A stretch of DNA of 64,000 nt from contig NC_031495.1 in NCBI RefSeq assembly GCF_000237925.1, positions 41,568,210-41,632,209 of the forward strand, given 5' to 3'. The notes under the pieces are model-generated. The model was not told where the DNA came from. It saw nothing but the letters and a program-made list of their open reading frames with translations, and did no database searches. The stretch is from Schistosoma mansoni. Its lineage: Eukaryota; Platyhelminthes; Trematoda; Strigeidida; Schistosomatidae. Of this stretch, positions 38,145-50,844 are shown piece after piece. The translations under genes and the position numbers were made by a program. Each line of letters starts with the position of its first letter. The stretch's first letter is position 1.

Positions 38145-38725
38145 TACGCCTGTTAATTTTCGTGGAAGAGCATAGACCGCTTTCAGCATTCTCCATAGAA
38201 CTCAGTCCTGGGAAATCCTTTTCAATTATATTTTTATGTCTGCTTCCAATTTCCGACGCAGTGTATTTCTTGGTCTTCTCCTTCAGGATCCTAAGTTAGC
38301 GCTTGTTGCGTGATGCAGTTTGATGATTCCTTCAATGTATATCCTATCCACTCTGCCCGTAGCTCTTCTAGGGTTACTAACGGTCCTAAGCTCAGGTAAA
38401 GGAGGATGATTTAGCATGGGATTCAGCAACCGCATCCCGTAGAAAAAAACGCTAGTCCTAATAAACAACTGAAACTCTACCCTAGGGATTGAGGAATCTT
38501 CCTTCAGAAAAATTATGAAAGCCGAGATTTTTCGGAAGTCACGAGGCTGATGCCTATCCTAACAAACAGAACAACATATAGGTACCCGGAATGTTCGAAC
38601 AACGTTGGAGACCGAGAAGACTAATCATATAGCTACTGAAAGGAGGAGATGCAACTTGGCGGTGCTCTGTATAAAAGAAACGCGTTGGATCTGAGCTGGA
38701 CAGGCTGTATATTATAGGGTAGATT
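38145..38725. mobile_element. RTE family A LINE with inverted 5' part (twin-priming structure)
   Basis: The left part (38145-38353) is the 3' end of family A on the minus strand, alignable with 21238-21520 (CTTCAGGAT, GATGCAGTTTGAT, ATCCTATCCACT). The right part (38354 to about 38725) is the 5' end of the same family on the + strand. It opens CCGTAGCTCTTCTAGGGTTA, the counterpart of the 5' end of the copy at 49353, and runs into a decayed endonuclease start: GTRNVRTTLETEKTNHIATE, then RRRCNLAVLCIKETRW. The element's extreme 5' end thus abuts its 3' part in opposite orientation, as twin priming produces. Two independent insertions are the alternative. Confidence 0.65.
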
Positions 38726-41700
38726 TACTACGCAATTTCGTTAGCGCCACATTTAGGCTGTGAAGTATAGTGATTGAAATTAAAAAACTCACCGAGGTGT
38801 AAATAAAGTGTGTTTTTGAGGACTTATTATATGTCTCTGGACTCACGAGTGGACCACAGTACCTCTAAACTTCTTGTATTAAATGAATTAAGTTAATTAG
38901 TGAAGTTGCGGATATCTGTTGGTTGAAGTGACTGATGCATTTGTAGCGTGTGCATAGCCACCACCGACTCACTGTTCTGCTACCTGGGTCAGTTGTAGCT
39001 TGGCAAACGCTGAAGGTAGTCAGGTGAACAAAATAGTAACTACTGAATTGTAAACCTCCGGGTTTCTTACTTAACGTTAACTGAATGGCTAAATTGTGTC
39101 ACTGGTAATCAGTAATACTGTTGCAAACAAGTCTTTGTTTTTTTCCTAGTCTGGAACATTTTACTCAGTTGTCTTTACCTACCCTTTCTAATTGTATCGT
39201 CTATTTGTTGATATATTTATCTTTTAATTTCACTTAATTTAAGAGTACCAACTTCAACTAATATCCATTCTGTTTCGTGACTTTCTGTCTACTTTAGCAT
39301 ATGCATTCTTGATTATTTTGTGTGGTTCCACTTACAGTTTAGGATATGTAGAATACTTAATTAATTTTAAGTTTATAAGCGTGATAGTAACATCATTGAC
39401 TTTTGTGTTATTAAACAAAAGTTTGAATTTCGGATAGTACCAGGATTGCCATTTTTGTAATAGTAGTCAAGTGAATGAACTAATAACTACTCTGAAAACT
39501 GAGTAAAGAAAGTTTGGTCAGAAATAGGAAGTGAACATGATTTTGATTACAATTGGATAATATACTCTTATCTTGTATTATGGAGTTCGAATTAGCACAA
39601 TTTAGGAAATTCTATTAATTGTAATGTTTGAAACTAGAATCTTAGCCCATTTGTGTAGTAAATCATCTATATATATCTCAGATTCACTCTATGAAGATGT
39701 ATTCATCAGAAACTAAAAGAAGGATGTGTTTTCAGTTTCATATCATGTAGTTTTGTGGTAATATAATATATTAGTGTATCTTGGGAAATGATAGCAAACA
39801 CTATATAATCCTATTTATTATTATGTACGTGGTGTTCATATCTTTCAGCTGATAATGTCACCAATTTTTGGTTTTATGCCGTCCTGGTAGCAATGATAAT
39901 TTTTTCATATTTCGTCGCGAGAGGGATAAGAGAAATTTAGTAAGTTTATTGTTTTCAGTGGAATTAGTTAAAAATAAAATCACTGCTTTGGTAGACACAA
40001 GTGTAAATTGCGTTTATATTTATAATATATCATGAGGGCTTCGACCAAAAACTTAAAATTTTGCTTCACTTTCCTCTACATTTGGAAGAAATAAAATTTT
40101 ACAATTTCTCTAATTAGCGTACTATTTTACAAGTTTACCTGTATTGACACAGCAACTATTGATCACTTAGCTTGGAAATCTACAGATGATAAATATACAT
40201 TATTTCTCTGCCGTTCTGCGTATCTCTAGAATGAATAATTTCTTTGTCTTTTTAGCAAAACAAAGTGTTTGTTAGACATATAACCTACTTTTTGAGATTG
40301 TTTTAGATACTTTCTGTCTTATAGCCACACGAAATTCGTACGGATTCATACGATATTTCTTTCAATATAACTTCCATCAACTTAATTCGATTTTAAATCT
40401 CATTTACTCGTCCTACGTTACCTTAATTTACTGAATTTTCATTTTCAAGTTTAGAACTATTATTTCAAACGAACTCAGTATTTAACCATAGAATATTTTA
40501 TTTTTTTAGTTTTGAAACAATAACTCCAAATTTATGTCGTGTTCACCAATCACATAAACCAACAAGTTATGGTTCTGATGAAAATGGAACGAGAACTGGC
40601 CCACATTCATGATAAACTGCCTTCTATTAACTATTTCGGTCGATTTATTTTTCGTTATGTATTCCGAAAGTTGTCTAAAATTACTGGTCATGCCATTTTC
40701 CTTTCAATTTATTTGTAAGAAGATGGGTATTTCCCAACTACTTTACTTCTAAAAATACTACTGTTACCAGGAATATTTACCTATTGTCACTAAAGCCATG
40801 GTTTTGGATATGTATATTTCACACATGAAGAGAATTATTCGTTTTTCAAGGTATATACAAAATATTTCAGTAATAAAACATAGAGTTTATGTAATGAAGT
40901 GATTATTCTCAATGTTTCTATCAAGGTCGCACATAAGCTCTTTTCTGATTGCCTCACCAAACAATAGCACATAAGTTCAAGTAATTTTTCTATTTTCCAA
41001 GGATGGCACACTCAACTTTTTATCTCTAGTATGCCTACAAGTTATGAGCTAGTACATAATAGACGGCCTAAATATTATCAAATGTTTGCATCCACTGAAT
41101 AAATATTTGTATATACTTTATCACTCTTAGGTAGCTGATATTGTGGGCAAAAATACTCACCGTATTTTACAAATATGTCTCAAAACTCTTCGAAATTATC
41201 AGGCGACAGTACTATGATAAATGAAAATGAACTTAAACTACAGTGATCTTTAATCCTTACATGTATTTCTAGGTCTATAAACAATCTTCGCCTCTAACTG
41301 CGACCTTCTATATTTCAGCTATAAGCAGATGCTTGGACTGTATAACCACATACGTGTCCTTTGCCTTGAAATTGAAACTGATGCCTAACTAGAAAACTTC
41401 GGGAAAGGAAATTTAGTGTATACGGGAGTGCATAATCTGTTTTCGTGTATGATGGAAATAATTGTATTATCTACGTAATTATGACACACAATTTAGATTT
41501 ATAAAGGAAAATTATTTTTGTGCATTACTCAGTAAACTATCTAGCGTCATACCAAACAGGTAATATTCTATTTTAATTCTTGTGTTTCACCTCTATTTAT
41601 TTGGAGCATCAAATACATTTTGGGTGTGTAATATTTGACTCGTGTACAAACACGGGATTTTGAGTACTCCAATAGGGAAATGCAAGTGTGAGTCCTGGCG

Positions 41701-42241
41701 TAAATTTCTATAAAGTATAAGTTGGAAAAGTAGCCGTTAATAAACTACAAGTCTTTGCATTACTAATAACTTCACTAGCGAGTACATTAACTCCACCCCA
41801 GTAAACACTTCTTATGATACGAATTCTCACCGTTCACCTAATGATTCTGCAACTGGAACTCTCACTGGTCTATTTTACAGCTCATTCAGAATACCGAACT
41901 TCGAATGGCATTCTCTTAATTGATAAAATCAGTAATTATTTCACGGATACTTCTTGTACTACACCCCAAAACTAAACTAAAATGTTATCACCTTATAGGA
42001 GAACGTAACACAAAATGTTGCGCTCTTGATTTTAGTAACCACAAATAACGTTTCTGTTTGCACGCTGATAGTTACAATTGATAGTGTAGATATATTCTAT
42101 TTTATAGTTTAACAGTGTTTATATGGGGAAATTTTCAGGCCACAAAATTCTCGCTCATAAATATGCATAACTTGGATTTATTCTAAAAAAAATTGAAAGT
42201 CTAAAAGATGAGGTTAACTTGTAGTTAACTCAAGTGTCATT
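38726..42241. other. long intergenic stretch, one weak candidate exon
   Basis: AT-rich DNA. Apart from the weak minus-strand segment at 40506-40691, I see no exon series, tandem repeat or recognisable element. Confidence 0.45.
40506..40691 (-). CDS. candidate terminal exon, unknown product
   Basis: A minus-strand open segment reads NFRQLSEYITKNKSTEIVNR, then FIMNVGQFSFHFHQNH and LLVYVIGEHDINLELLFQN, then a stop followed at once by an AATAAA. The composition looks more like protein than the surrounding AT-rich noise. A possible upstream piece (ATGGCTTTAGTGACAATAGG, near 40800) could be spliced to it in phase over an intron of about 85 nt. No family is recognised. It could be a chance ORF. Confidence 0.25.
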   Translation of the reverse strand: MTSNFRQLSEYITKNKSTEIVNRRQFIMNVGQFSFHFHQNHNLLVYVIGEHDINLELLFQN

Positions 42242-42704
42242 TCACTTTTCCTCGGAAAGATTTGAAACGACGTTCTGAAAATGATTTATTATCAAACCTT
42301 TTTTGTCTCTTAATTTTGCTTGCAACGATTTGGCTTCATTGCATAGATTTTTAATATCATTCGTGCAATTATTTTCAGCCTGTATATGCCTTCTAGAAGC
42401 CGAGAAAATGAGCCAATTCACAACTAACTCGAAACTAACAAGTGCACATCTTAAAGCGTCCACAATACAATTGATATTATCTGCTAGAATAATTGAGTTA
42501 TAACATTAAATGTTCACAAACTCTTATCGCACTTTTCACCATCTGAAATATTAGAGTCGTTAAGTAATGTTTGAGGTACAGTGATAGGCTTTTCTTCATC
42601 ATGATCAATAATAGGAATAATTCCCTTAAAGTCATTATTTTCTTCTACTGGAAAACTAAACAGAACAAGAATTAGGTGGTTTGAAGTAAAAACCTGCGGT
42701 GCAT
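42242..42704 (-). CDS. unknown 128-residue protein, three exons with 38-nt introns
   Basis: Minus-strand exons 42704-42694 (11 nt, ATGCACCGCAG), 42655-42522 (134 nt) and 42483-42242 (242 nt, stop TGA). Both introns (42693-42656 and 42521-42484) are exactly 38 nt with GT/AG ends, the size class of the short 5' introns of NAT10 here. Phases agree and the sum is 387 nt. The product has an acidic N-terminal half (MHRSFPVEENNDFKGIIPII, then DHDEEKPITVPQTLLNDSN) and a helical C-terminal half with a hydrophobic helix (VSFELVVNWLIFSASRRH) and a probable coiled coil from about residue 82 to 125 (NDIKNLCNEAKSLQAKLRD). No family is recognised; a small helical subunit of a larger complex is a guess. The start is the only ATG fitting the first donor. 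Confidence 0.6.
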
Positions 42705-42899
42705 ATTTGCGCGAAAACAAAAAGGGGATTTAAATGTCTCAAATTTACTTGCATATTTAAATATTTTCAATATCCAATCAGATCTAAACACTTGTAGACA
42801 GCTGAAGTTATGTCACACGAACATCGTTTTGGTTAAAGATCCTCTATATTTAATAACGACTATTTATCAGTGCTTCAAGGTAGGTGTCTAATTGTTTGA

Positions 42900-45800
42900 G
42901 ACTAGGTTTCAGTTTCATTTGGGAAAGGACAGAAGGCTTGACGGCATGTCTTAGTCCGGGCAATGATGGTTTATCAATTGATCCAACTTTCTTTTGAAAG
43001 AGTCGACGGATATAGCCTCACTCACGCGCTGGGATAATGAATTCCTTTCGTCGATGATTCTAGGGGAGAGTCGATAGTCAGGTGACGAGTAATTTGTTCG
43101 GGGTTTGTGAACTGTTTTGGAGTGTCTTCGTAAGTTTTCGGTTTTGGAAAACAGAAAGAATGAGAGCATTTCAGATGCACATTATTTCACTAAGCAATTT
43201 GAAAACTGCAATTAAGTTACCTCTAATCCTCCGATTTGACAACGGGAATAGGTTGAGTTTGGCCAGTTTAGCATCATACGTGACCTTCGCTATTACGGGA
43301 ATCAGCTTAGTTGCTATTCTCCGAACATTTTCCATACGAGCTAGCCGCTCGTATGTAGTACTCAGGTTTAGGACGCACAACCACCTTATACAAAGTCAAA
43401 AACGTTTGAGCGTCGATATGACTAAAAGCCCTACGTATTGACCATAAATTCTAAAATCTTTGGCGGCTAATGCACGGCAGTGTGCAGTTGTCTTAAAGTC
43501 TTGGCTAATGATGACTCCTGAGTCATTGCGTGTCTGGACAATAGGTAGCTCATATTTTTCATCGTGCATGTATCTGTACCTTGCTGACCGATATATATCA
43601 CGATACACTTAGAAGTATTTATCGAGAATTGCCATGTTTGAAACCATTCAGATAATTTTTCAGGTCATTTTGGAGTCCTAAGCTACCACCCTTACTTTGT
43701 ATCGCTCTCCATATCTTGACATCGTCAGCATATAACGAGACCAATTATGATAGTATAGGAGGAAGGTCATTTACATACAAGAGAAATAACTCTGGCTCCA
43801 AAACTGTACTCTCAGAACTCCAAAGAGCACGGTTTCCCAGATAGACAACTTTGAGTTCACTCGTACTCTTTGTTGGCGCCAAACTAGGAAATCTTTTATC
43901 CACATCAATAGATTGCCTCCAAACCTGACATTTATTAGCTTATATGACAGTCGGTTGTGCGGAACTTTGTGAAAAGCTTTGCTGATATCCATGTAGACCA
44001 CATCTATAGGAAACTTATGGTCCCTAAAAGCGCACCAGCTTTCGCAAGCGACTAATAAATCAGTCAGACAAGAATAACCTATCCTACAACCATGCTGCTT
44101 CTTCAAAAGGATCCGATTTTCATCGAGGTACTTAAACAGCTCCTTCAGAATAAACTTTTTTAAGATTTTAACAACCACACTAGTTAGGCTAACGGGTCGG
44201 TAGTTCCTATTGTATCCTAAGATGCAATTCGTCGGGCTCCGTGGATTTACCTATGTCAAGCTTACTTACCAGAGATTTCGAGTTCTCCGATGGTCACGTA
44301 GTCGAGCGTTTTTGTGGGGGGGGATTGCATGGACTGGCAAGAAAGGTGATTCTATGGTATATACAATAATAAATTAGTCTGCGAATACTTGAGCTTTGCC
44401 AAAGTCGTCCTCTACTAATGATGAGGCAGTACTGTATCCCCATAGTGCAGGAATATTTCCTCTTCTTTTTGCCCTAATCTCAATCTATCCTACATTTTTC
44501 TTCTCTTATAGAGAGGGATGCGAACCTCCCTACTGAAACATGCTGGAGGGTTTCTCGGCCCCCTTGGTGTAGTTCGAAAGATATGGGGTGCTGTAACTTT
44601 TAAGTATAAATTTCGAAATACGTACCAAGCCATTTCATTTGAGGACTCTGGTTCTATTGTCCAATCTACTGACAATGTTGAGTACATGATGTCTTGTATA
44701 TTTGCTTTTCAGACGTTAGGTCTCGAATGAGCTGAGGCGTGCTTGTGATCTACAGTTACATGGAAGTCAAAGGTTAAAACTACATGATCACTTTTGCCTA
44801 GGGGTGGCATGTAATCCAGGTTCGCAACGTCATTGTCGTAGTAAGTCAATATAAGATCTATTAAGGATGATTTAGAACCCGGGTTGTACGTAGTCCCTTC
44901 TTTCACATGTTGCACCAGGGCACATGTGATAACTGCATCAACTAGATCTTGTTCGAAGGAATTACCTAACGATTCAGTTCGCAGATTTTCCCACTCTACC
45001 ACGGGTACATTAAAGTCCCCTTGGATTAGACGTCGACCTCTTTGTGTCCAAGTATTGAGACTGCTTAGCAGGACCCTATTTACCTCACAGCTTGGACTCG
45101 GATAGACCAAACCAATCAGTAGCTCTTGTCCCTTTCATTTCAAGCAGTAAATAACTTATTCACGCGTCCCACTCTCATAGGATACAGTGTCGATAATGGC
45201 GGATGGGATAGCATTCCTGATGAATAGAGATACTCTACTCCTTTACTCCTTTGTATTCTGTCTGCCCTTACCAATGGAAAACACTCGAGATCAGGTTCCA
45301 TCCTATTTATAGACTGTATCAGCCAAGTTTCTGTGACTGAGATTGTGTCTGGCTTTGTAGAATCAATCTGTACACCTAGTTCAGACCGCTTATTGAGTAC
45401 GATTCGCGCATTAGTGTAACAGATCCGAAGCCTATTTAAATAGCTTCGTGCTGCACCCTTAGTGGCTTCAGTACCATTCTCTGTCGAAGCCTCACAACCC
45501 GAAAGTCTAAACTTTTTAGGTCTTTTTCGCCAGCGTCTAACCTCAGTTGTAGTTTTTTTCGTCGTCCTGTCTTTTCACACGGTCTGCCAGCGGCAATTCC
45601 TTACGGAGAAAATCCTCTTAACCATTTTATTTATGTCCACTCCGTGAGATTAAGTGTTTCTTTAGGAGATTTGAATACTACTTTAAGCAGTTTGGATTAA
45701 TTAGGCTTCAAATTCGCTAGACTACCTAGTCTATACACTTTTAGCAGGGTAACTTCGGAGATATTTTGAGGCATAAGTTGGTTAAGTAGCTGTTTTATCA

Positions 45801-46440
45801 GCACAATGTCACGTTCAAAATGAGTTTTCGGTTCCTTTTCCTTTATTCTTTGGAAAGCAACTGACCTGTCCCTGTGATCGCTCTTCAATTTCTCGACTAC
45901 TTTTGTGAGGGCAAGATTCTCTTCTATATCGTCATGTCGTTTCTTGCCTACAACTTGTATCCATTCGTCAACGTTGGTTGGAGTACTTTATGATTACGGA
46001 GGGTTGTCGACGACTTGGGAAGTTAGGTTATGTCTCCCGCTAGAAACCGATCGAGCCTTGAGATTGCGGTTTCTATTTGTTTCCCGCTGAATACCATTTA
46101 GAAGACAGGAGACAGAAGAAACTTATTTTCTTAAGATTTTAGTTAAGACAGACCTCTTTGAAGGTTGTCTTTCCTCCTTTGGTCGATGTGAGTCAGCACT
46201 TTTTGAACTCACCTGACTTTACTTCACACCAATTCTCCCGTCAACAGAGTGAATACTATTTGATGTGTCCAGACCACGCTTGCCAAAACACTTCTTTGCA
46301 GCATTTACTTTTGAGATCGCCTCGGTAAGCAAGGTGTTTGCATCTGAACAGCACTGTTGACAAAGCCATACGCAAAAGTTTTTGCCGAAACTTTTCAAAC
46401 TGCAGGCGTTAAGATAGAAGTGATGTTATTAAATTATTAT
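42900..46440 (-). mobile_element. CR1-like LINE, old, nearly full length, many breaks
   Basis: Read on the minus strand from about 46440: an ORF1 zinc-finger-like piece (WLCQQCCSDANTLLTEAI), an ORF1 core piece (FERDIVLIKQLLNQLMPQNI), the endonuclease (TISVTETWL, GDFNVPVVEWENL, GKSDHVVLTFDF at 44709-45110), a linker (PRGPRNPPACFSREVR), reverse transcriptase (FKYLDENRILLKKQHGCRIG, VVYMDISKAFHKVPH at 43771-44178), and a C-terminal region ending SVDSFKRKLDQLINHHCPD at 42951. The order is that of a two-ORF CR1 element. Stops and frameshifts interrupt every domain. The RT box equivalent to GVPQGSVLGP and the YADD region are badly damaged. It belongs to a different subfamily from the copy at 7980-10854. 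Confidence 0.85.
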
Positions 46441-46703
46441 GCGAGCTCGTTCTAAACATATGAGAACATACCCTTTGTAAAACCGAAGAGCCTCTTTCGG
46501 ATTATTTCGTAAAGTAGAGAATACCAGGTTGTGACTTCAGTAACAGCTAGTTCAACCTGCTATAATGAATTTCTAACTTCTAAGTATTCGCTACGGTTTT
46601 CTTTGGAAATGAACCTAAAATAGTGATCAAGAGGTGCTTAAGAAGTTTTGAGTCTCTCTGATTCATGGTCTTACTCTCTTTACGGCAAATACTTACCTAC
46701 TTA

Positions 46704-49353
46704 CTCCATTTCTCGACGTAATGTGTTCTTCGGTCTTCCTCTTCTCCTTAACCTTCAGGATTCCATGTGAGGGCTTGCCTTGTGACGCATTTGGGTGCTT
46801 TCCTCAATGTGAGTCTTATCCACTTCCAGCGCTTCTTCCTGATTTCTTCCTCCGCAAAATGGAATCTGGTTTGTTGTTTCCCACAGTAGGCTGTTGCTGA
46901 TAGTGTTTAGTCAACGAATCCGAAGTATTTAGCGTAGACGACTGTTAATAAACACCTGTATCTTCTGGATGATGGTTTTCGTAGTTCTCCAAGTTTCCGC
47001 CCCACATTGTAGAACTGTCTTGACATTTCTATTGAAAATTCTGACTTTGGTGTTGGTTAACAATTATTTTGAGTTTCAGATGTTCTTCAGTTGCGGGTAT
47101 GCTGCTGTTACTTAGCCGATCCGCGCCTTCACATCTGCATCTGATCCACCGTGTTCATCAATGATGCTGCCCAGATATGTAAAGGTTTCTACATCCTCCA
47201 CTGGTCGTTTTCTCCTGCATTTGTTGTTGCGTTTGTGATAGAAGAGCCAGATCATCTACGAAGTCTAAATCGTCCAGCTGCATCCTGCCTGTTCACTGTA
47301 TCCCGTGCTTCCCTACACATTTTGACGTCCTCATGATCCAGTCGGTCACCAGGAGAAAGAGAAAAAGTGAGAGTAAGGAACCTTGCCTGATACTGGCCTT
47401 TACGTCGAACGAGTCAGTGAGTTGTCCTACATAGACGATTTGGCATTTTAACCCACCATAGGAATTACGTATGAAATTTACCATCTTCTCAAGTACGCCA
47501 TTGTGTCGAAGAAGCCTCCATAGTGTTGTCCTGTCTATGCTATCAAATGCTTTCTCATAGTCAGTGAAGTTGATGTAGAGTGATGAATTCTATTCAACTG
47601 ATTGTTCTACAATGATCCGTGGTGTTGCGATTTGGTCAGTACACAACCACACACTGAATGCATCTTGTTTGTCTTGAAGTTTGGCGTTCTCGGAGTCCTT
47701 TCTTCTGTTTAACAATACCCTGTTGAAGACTTTTGCTGGTATTGAGAGAAGAGTGATGCCCATATATCAAACCTGCTGAGATCACCTTTATTTGGTATTT
47801 TGATCAGATGTCTTTCTTTGCAGTTTGTTGGTACCTGGTCTTCATCCCAAATCTTGTTGAAGAGAATGTGGAATATCCTTGCATTTACTGCTTTATCTGC
47901 TTTCAGTGCTTCTGCTTGAATGCTGTCTGGTCCCACTGCTTTGCCGCTCTTGATTTTTCTGTTGGCCATGCTGATTTCTTCAAATTTTGGTGAGCCGACA
48001 ACGATTTGGAGGTCTGTGGGTACTACTTCGATGTTGGGTGTGCTCAGTAGAGTTGGGCGATTCAAGAGTTCTTTGAAGTGTTCTACCCACCCGTTTCATT
48101 GTTTTCAAGGTTGTTGATCACCTTGACCTCTCTGCTTTTCACTAGTGGTTCTGGTTTACGGTAATTTCCAGCGATTTTCTCTGTTGTTCCATACAGTTGT
48201 CTCATGTTCCCTCCTCTTGCAGCCTTTTCCGCCGTCGCTGCTAAATCTTACACATGTTTACGTTTGTCGGTTGTGATGCTCCTCTTCACTTGCTTGTTTA
48301 CTTATGTGTATTCGGCTTGTGCCTTGGCTTTTCCTGCTGTTTTTAGGCTGGCATTGATTGCTGCCTTCTTGTTCCTCCTTTCTTCAATCTTAACCAATGT
48401 ACCAACAGTGATCCATTCCTTGTGATGATGCCTCTTGTGGCCCAGAACCTCCTGAAATGTTGGATTGATTGCTCCTTTTATCCCTTCCCAGTTGCACTCC
48501 ATAGTAGTTCCCTTTCCATTGAGTAGATCATGAAGGGCCTGGAACCTGTTGCTGAGGGCTATGTTGAATTTGTTGAGTTTGTTAGTATCCCGAAGGAAAG
48601 CACTTTTAAACATTTATGATGTTGTCTGCCCCGTTGTTTAGGGTTTCCTAAGTATTAATTTCATCTGATCTGATGCTATATCAGCTCCTCTCCTGGTTCT
48701 CACATCCTCCATCGTCCTCCTGAAGTTTTATTGATGCAGATATGGTCGATTTGGTTCTGGATAGTGTGGTCCGGTGAAGTCCACGTGGTTTTGTGAATGC
48801 ATTTGTGTGGAAATATAGTGCTCTCTCTCTTTGTTTTGAAGGAGGCTTTGATGATCCTTGGTCCATGAGATTCCCATACAACAAGTGCATTTTGTGCTTT
48901 TCTGGACAGCATCAATGCAACTCCTTGTGTATGTGGGGCGTTTTCTTCTTCACGACTAGAGTATAACAGAAGTTACCCTGAAGACAGTCGTTGTTTTCCA
49001 ACATGCGTCTAATGTGTTTCACTGATTCCAAGCACCTCCAGGTTGTATTTTCTCATTTCTGCAGCAATTTGGAAGACTCTTCCGGTCTCCCACATTGTCC
49101 AGACATTCCATGTACCTATAAAAACTGTCGCTCTGGTTGTAAGAAGGTGCATCGGCCCCATGACTTCCGAAGGAACTCGGCTTTTATCATGAGACGTCAT
49201 AATTATTCCTTCTACTCCCAGGGCAGAGTCTAAATGGTTTGAATAGCGAGTTGGTTTTCTACAGGATGGGGTCGCTAACCCCATGCCCAACCCTCCTCCT
49301 TTTCCCGGGCTTCGGAACGGCAGTAGCCCCCGGAGGAGCTACAGGCGGAGTTT
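46704..49353 (-). mobile_element. RTE family A LINE, long but internally deleted and broken
   Basis: The 5' end (CCGCCTGTAGCTCCTCCGGG) lies near 49353 on the minus strand. The endonuclease start GTWNVWTMWETGRVFQIAAE..NLEVLGISET is at 49009-49290. Within the endonuclease, FKTKRES joins directly to TIFPHKCIHK; compared with the family protein I recall, about 70-80 residues are missing. Then come SRTKSTISASIK, the linker SNRFQALHDLLNGKGTTMEC..HKRHHHKEWITVGTLVKIEERR, the RT start IKSGKAVGPDSIQAEALKAD..LFNKIWDEDQVPTN, and IRNSYGGLKCQIVYVGQLTD..IRQGSLLSLFLFLLVTDWIM. The C-terminal region to 46704 matches 26024-26490. The true 3' end is missing. It has many frame breaks. Confidence 0.87.
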
Positions 49354-49994
49354 TATGTTAAATAATCTGTACATTTATTGTACAGTAAAAAATTTATGTT
49401 GTGTTTATACGTAAAATAATAAAATAATACAAATTTATGTTGTGTACTGAGAGTTCGAGTCCTTGATTGTGTCTTATCAAAGCTCTAGATTTATCTTTTA
49501 AAATTCACTTTTATATTCAGAAAGGTTATGTACAGTGATTTAGTGACTTTGTCGTTGGATTCATTCTGTGGTTTATCTATGAATATTCTATAAAGTAACC
49601 CGATGCTCGTGAAGAAAGTGGGGAAATTTAGTTCTTCCATTCTCTAGGAGGTAACGAAAAAATGGCAAAGCTTATATATCTGCTCTGTTCAATTAATCAA
49701 AAAATGTCTTTGGTATCATTATTTCAAAGTTCGCTACAAAGGTATTTCCTTTTCTGTTAGTATATGGTTTTAGATCGTGGAGAACTTAAATAACCAAATC
49801 GTTACATATAAATTAAAATCCTGGCTAACGGTTCTTATGTTGAATTCATAATCTGAATCATGCTGCAAACACTTCGGTCTTCAGGAGCTTGAAGTTAATC
49901 TGATGATATTTCTCGAAATGTGAAGCCGAGAAAAAACCATTTAACGTAAAAAAATTTTGAGATGGTGGAGAAGATTTGTGGCTCAGGTGGATGA
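49354..49994. other. AT-rich spacer
   Basis: No gene is seen. A short direct repeat, AATTTATGTTGTG, occurs near 49389 and 49431. Confidence 0.45.
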
Positions 49995-50157
49995 TTTTGA
50001 TGGACTTTTGTTCTCTGAGGTAGATGGTTTAGTCGTGAAGCTTTCATCGTCAAACACTTCACTTTTACCCGAAGTTTGTGCAGATGATGTCGTTTGGAAG
50101 GACGATGAAAGCTCCACGACCAAACCGTCCTACTCAGAGAACAAAACTCCATCTAAA
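49995..50157. repeat. palindromic repeat: two inverted units around a 49-bp loop
   Basis: The arm 50010-50051 is the near-perfect reverse complement of 50101-50142, and weaker pairing extends outward to 49995 and 50157. The right unit (from 50067) is the same repeat as 28738-28830. The left unit is a second copy in opposite orientation. The open frames across this region are by-products of the palindrome. The family is unknown. Confidence 0.75.
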
Positions 50158-50844
50158 GAGATAAAAACTTACTACCCTGGCAGTAAACGTCTATCCGATG
50201 ACCTCTATACACTGTGAAATATGAAATTTCTGAAAAACCTATTGACGAACGTCATTTTGAAATATGAGAATCAAGACTAGATTGTTGAAATCTGCGGGAA
50301 TCTACTGCAAAGTTATATTGCGTCAAAGGGTTGAAATTCTATTCTAATCTTACGCTGAAAACAGCTCCTCCCCAGTTCGTAATTTTGACAGGCTATCTAG
50401 AGACCAACTAAAAATAGGCGAGAATTGTTACTTCCTTCACCTTTGCAAAAATGACGGTCTTCTTGTTTTGTCCTCTGTGCTTTACTACTGGCTTTTCAGT
50501 GTCATTGCAGCACGTAATTTTTGGTGTCTTGGAATTTCGTAACTCACGTAGCACTCTGTTTGTAGGTAGTAATATTTTTTATACAACTTTCGTCATGCTG
50601 AATTTATTTTGTTTCAAGTTAGCGTATTGTTTTCGGGCTGTCTACTTGTTTTTGTTACGAATTGTTGATAGGTTTTGTTCTGAGTATTTTCTTCTAGATA
50701 TCATATATCAGCGTGTTTTTGTCATTGAAATCAATACTGCTACTACCTGGGAATTTCTAACGTTCTGCATTTCCTTCCCTAATTTTCGCTCACAATTTAT
50801 CAAGAATTACGAAAGAATAATAATACAAAACAAAAACCTTACAG

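Noticed and set aside
44518-44730. Plus-strand open frame as a host exon
   Set aside because: The minus strand here reads the endonuclease-RT linker of the CR1-like LINE (PRGPRNPPACFSREVR), so the plus frame is a shadow.
49957-50217. Overlapping open frames on both strands as a gene
   Set aside because: They run through the palindromic repeat unit; the apparent coding is a by-product of the repeat.
50451-50844. Open frame rich in Phe and Cys as a multi-pass membrane protein
   Set aside because: The composition is what T-rich noncoding DNA gives; only the segment after the acceptor at 50844 looks protein-like.
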